Made by a program: the position numbers and the translations under genes
Source: Glandiceps talaboti
Lineage: Eukaryota; Hemichordata; Enteropneusta; Spengelidae
Direction of reading: 5' to 3'
NCBI RefSeq assembly: GCF_964340395.1
Contig: NC_135565.1
Location: 2,910,142-2,974,141, forward strand
Length of the DNA: 64,000 nt
Shown: in pieces, positions 61,481 through 64,000 of the stretch
How positions within the stretch are numbered: position 1 is the stretch's first letter
Layout of the letters: the number at the start of each line of letters is the position of its first letter
The notes under the pieces: generated by a model
Databases searched by the model: none
The model's input: only the letters and a program-made list of their open reading frames with translations
What the model was told of the DNA's origin: nothing

Positions 61481-61766
61481 ATGCTCTGCACTGAGAAAGA
61501 CTCTGTTCTAAGGGGTTTCGTTACAACCTTATTTTGTGTTTCCATTGGATCTGCACTCTGCATTGGCTGGACAAACATGAGTAAAAAGAAGACTGAGGCA
61601 GGGTATTTAAGTGATTCAAACTCACCAGAAAACAATTTTTTTCTTGGCCTTAAAATAGGTTTACAATGACCGCTGAGTTCACAAACACTGAACAGGTGAA
61701 ATATTTGTCATCGTTTCAATTTCGTCAAATATGGACTTATCATTTTCAAATTTTACACACTAATGC

Positions 61767-62240
61767 GCAGATGAATAAAAAGAAACCTTGTCTTTTTAGA
61801 TTTTCGATTAGAAGTTTAGGAAGTATTAAATTGACCTCAAACCGTCTCCTTTTTAATGTGTTCTTTTCCGATTTCTCTCGATAACAAACTACCGCTATTT
61901 GTTGCAAGGCTTGTACATAATCATTTATCTAGCTCTGTATCTCAGGATATAAATACACTCTCACATATTTATCAAGTGTAATAATCTATAATTTATACCC
62001 AACGCAGATGAATAAAGAGAAATCGTGTCTTTTTAGATTTTTGATTAGAAGTTTAGGAAGTTTTACATTGACCTCGAACCGTCTCCTTTTTACCTTGTTC
62101 TTTTCTGATTTCTCTCGATAACAAACTACCGCTGTTTGTTGCAAGGCTTGTACATAATCATTTATCTAGCTCTGTATCTCAGGATATAAATACACTCTCA
62201 CGCTATTTATCAAGTGTAATAATCTATAATGTATACCCAA
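61767..62240. repeat. 237-bp tandem duplication
   Basis: The segment starting GCAGATGAATAAA at 61767 is repeated from 62004 with about 90 percent identity, to about 62240. Shared blocks include GTCTTTTTAGATTTT and GATTTCTCTCGATAACAAAC. The frame 61666-61884 ends within copy one. No gene is supported. Confidence 0.8.
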
Positions 62241-62605
62241 ATGTGTGTGTGGTCAAAATATGGAAAATAGACCAAGCCTAGCCTAGCCTAGGAAGAAATT
62301 TCGCGACAATGTATGAATGAATGTTTTTTTTTAATGCCATGACTGCATCCTAGTAGAGATATATTGTTAATTTTTATAATTCATGAGTATAGGGTATGTA
62401 CATATAAAAATATACGGCCGTGTGTAGGTATAGGGTGTAAGTTTGGTCACTTAGTATATAGGATTGTTTCACCTCAAACGGACAAAATCTTAATGACATT
62501 GCTACTTGCCATCGTCTGGCTCGACACTAGTCTTACCAACATTGCTACATTTTATCACCTAACTCAGGAAATCTTACAAATATTGCTACATTTTTATCAT
62601 TACAG

Positions 62606-62851
62606 AGACATCGGCTGAAGAAATCGGAATGGCATCGCCGCCTTTAATACAAACCTTATTCATAGCCTTGTTTTGCGCCATACTCCTAAGCACAGTTATG
62701 GGTGACGACAATCTAAGCGAACAAGTAGTGCGTAAATTGGAGCTTAAATTACGTACATCATGTCAAAGTGAAACAGGGATTTATCAGTATCCACTATTGT
62801 GTTCAATTATACGTAGTAGGAGGTCCAACCAGCCAATAGCAAAGAGACAAG
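62606..62851 (+). CDS. first coding exon of a small secreted precursor (partial)
   Basis: A likely 3' splice site (TTTTTATCATTACAG, ending 62605) precedes 23 bases of 5' untranslated sequence and an ATG at 62629. The exon ends at 62851, before a consensus donor GTAAGT, after 74 codons plus one base (phase 1). Residues 1-25 form a signal peptide with hydrophobic core LFIALFCAILLSTVM and probable cleavage after Gly25. The next part is charged, with two Cys 14 residues apart (CQSETGIYQYPLLC), then a basic RSRR and, at the exon end, KR followed by Gln-Gly. KR-Q is a common start of a pyroglutamate-blocked peptide, so a neuropeptide- or hormone-like precursor is plausible. I do not recognise the family, and the remaining exons lie outside the window. 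If transcription starts inside the exon, the acceptor is accidental. Confidence 0.6.
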
Positions 62852-63854
62852 GTAAGTTACTTCATCATTATCGTCTTATTTTAGTCTAAAGATCAAAAAG
62901 CTTCATGCCCAGAAATTGTGACGTATGTCTGACGTACGGGATTACATGTACAGGGCACCCACTATGAGCATGCAGTTACGCTTAGACGAGGTGTGTTGTA
63001 TCAAATCATGTGAGACTGTGCATAAGGTGTTATGTTAAAATAAGCATTTAATAATAACGAATAATAATCACTGATTTCTTAGTGTCTGTTCTGTATATTT
63101 TGTATTAATAATATAAACAGTAACTGCATATACACTACTATTACAATAGACACATTGTAGACTTGCATATGTCTGTATTTCATATTTCATCTTACCGATA
63201 CTGTATCTAAAGTCGTTTACTAGTGTAAGCAGTTATCATGAAATTATACTTAAAGTGGCCATATGGATTAGAATTGTGTATTTATATTGGAATTTTAATT
63301 TATAAAACAACATTACTATGCTTGTCTACATGAAATGAAAACAATGTGAAATAACATATACCAAGTCTTTGTTTATAACTCAATGAATTGCAAAGAGGTG
63401 TAAAAAGTGTATAAAAAGTTTGATATTATACATACTTGTACAAAACTTTGACACGTTAATGTTGTGAAATGAAATTATTAAATGAGTGAATGTTAGTCTC
63501 CAATGTCCGTCTATTCATTACAAAACATATATAATAACACATAAAGTAGAAGGCTTACATCCAGTATAAAAATTTAATGATAATACTTGCTATGTCGGAC
63601 GCTACATATTGAGGTACACGTCAGACTACCAAACCATAGACCCTCCACCATGACCAAACATGGTAGTCTAAGGTTATACAGGATTCAAATGTAACATGTT
63701 TATATTTGGAAAATGATAATAAACAGGGAAGTGATTACGTCAGCGAAATATCTCAAATTGAATGGTTCAGTACTTCACAGTCATAGCGTTTGCTGTCAAA
63801 CTCATGATATTCTTATTATAGGAGTATGTCTAATTCAGTTGAATTGCACTTACA
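62852..63854 (+). other. probable intron of the secreted-precursor gene
   Basis: The sequence starts GTAAGTTACTTC and no convincing acceptor plus coding segment follows before the window ends, so the intron is at least 1.1 kb. No other gene or repeat is seen. Confidence 0.5.
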
Positions 63855-64000
63855 ATGTATGTATGTATGTATGTATGTATGTGTATGTATGTATGTATGT
63901 ATGTATGTATGTATGTATGTATGTATGTGTGTATGTATGTATGTATGTATGTATGTATGTATGTATGTATGTATGTATGTATGTATGTATGTATGTGTGT
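63855..64000. repeat. ATGT microsatellite running off the window end
   Basis: Tandem ATGT units with GTGT variants continue to the last base. The array lies within the presumed intron. Confidence 0.97.

Overview
The window looks like AT-rich, gene-poor animal nuclear DNA, most likely from a marine invertebrate. The reasons are spliceosomal-type splice signals, very long ATGT/TATA/GA/CT microsatellites, many unrelated minisatellites, a Penelope-like (GIY-YIG) retroelement, a non-LTR retrotransposon remnant, a tRNA-derived SINE and TIR elements flanked by TTA or TAA. No prokaryotic gene organisation is present. I cannot assign a species or phylum from sequence alone. Most long open frames are by-products of tandem repeats and I do not call them genes.

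Layout. 1-8 kb: unassigned DNA with CAGA/ATGT arrays, one MITE (2709-3012) and an eroded LINE 3' coding end (7835-8117). 8.1-10.8 kb: a 64-bp satellite that starts where the LINE remnant ends. 15.85-18.08 kb: a 29-bp satellite. 19.84-20.49 kb: a truncated Penelope-like element with a GIY-YIG fragment and a hammerhead-like motif in its 3' part. 20.65-24.55 kb: a 3.9-kb element with TIRs and a TTA duplication, holding a decayed gene fragment and a foldback element. 26.5-29.6 kb: opposed GA and CT tracts, then 54-bp and 39-bp satellites. 32.2-33.0 kb: a 52-bp satellite. 38.1 kb: an 18-bp repeat. 41.04-41.41 kb: a second MITE of the 2.7-kb family. 42.2-43.7 kb: a 42-bp repeat that reads as a 14-residue repeat. 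48.4-49.8 kb: another 29-bp satellite. 50.8-53.2 kb: a second TIR element (TAA duplication) with four or more ~225-bp modules and, nested in TA arrays, an almost perfect 147-bp palindrome made of two inverted Penelope-like tails, each carrying a hammerhead ribozyme motif. 54.6 kb: a 40-bp repeat. 57 kb: a tRNA-derived SINE. 60.4 kb: the best-preserved MITE of the 2.7/41-kb family.

The only convincing piece of a cellular gene is at 62606-62851: an exon encoding a signal peptide and the start of a small secreted precursor with dibasic sites, ending at a strong 5' splice site, so the rest lies beyond the window. There is no pathway or operon to describe. The window is best read as repeat-dominated DNA upstream of, and in the first intron of, this one gene. 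The most interesting material is the ribozyme-bearing Penelope-like tails and the TWA-flanked TIR elements that contain them or other captured sequence.
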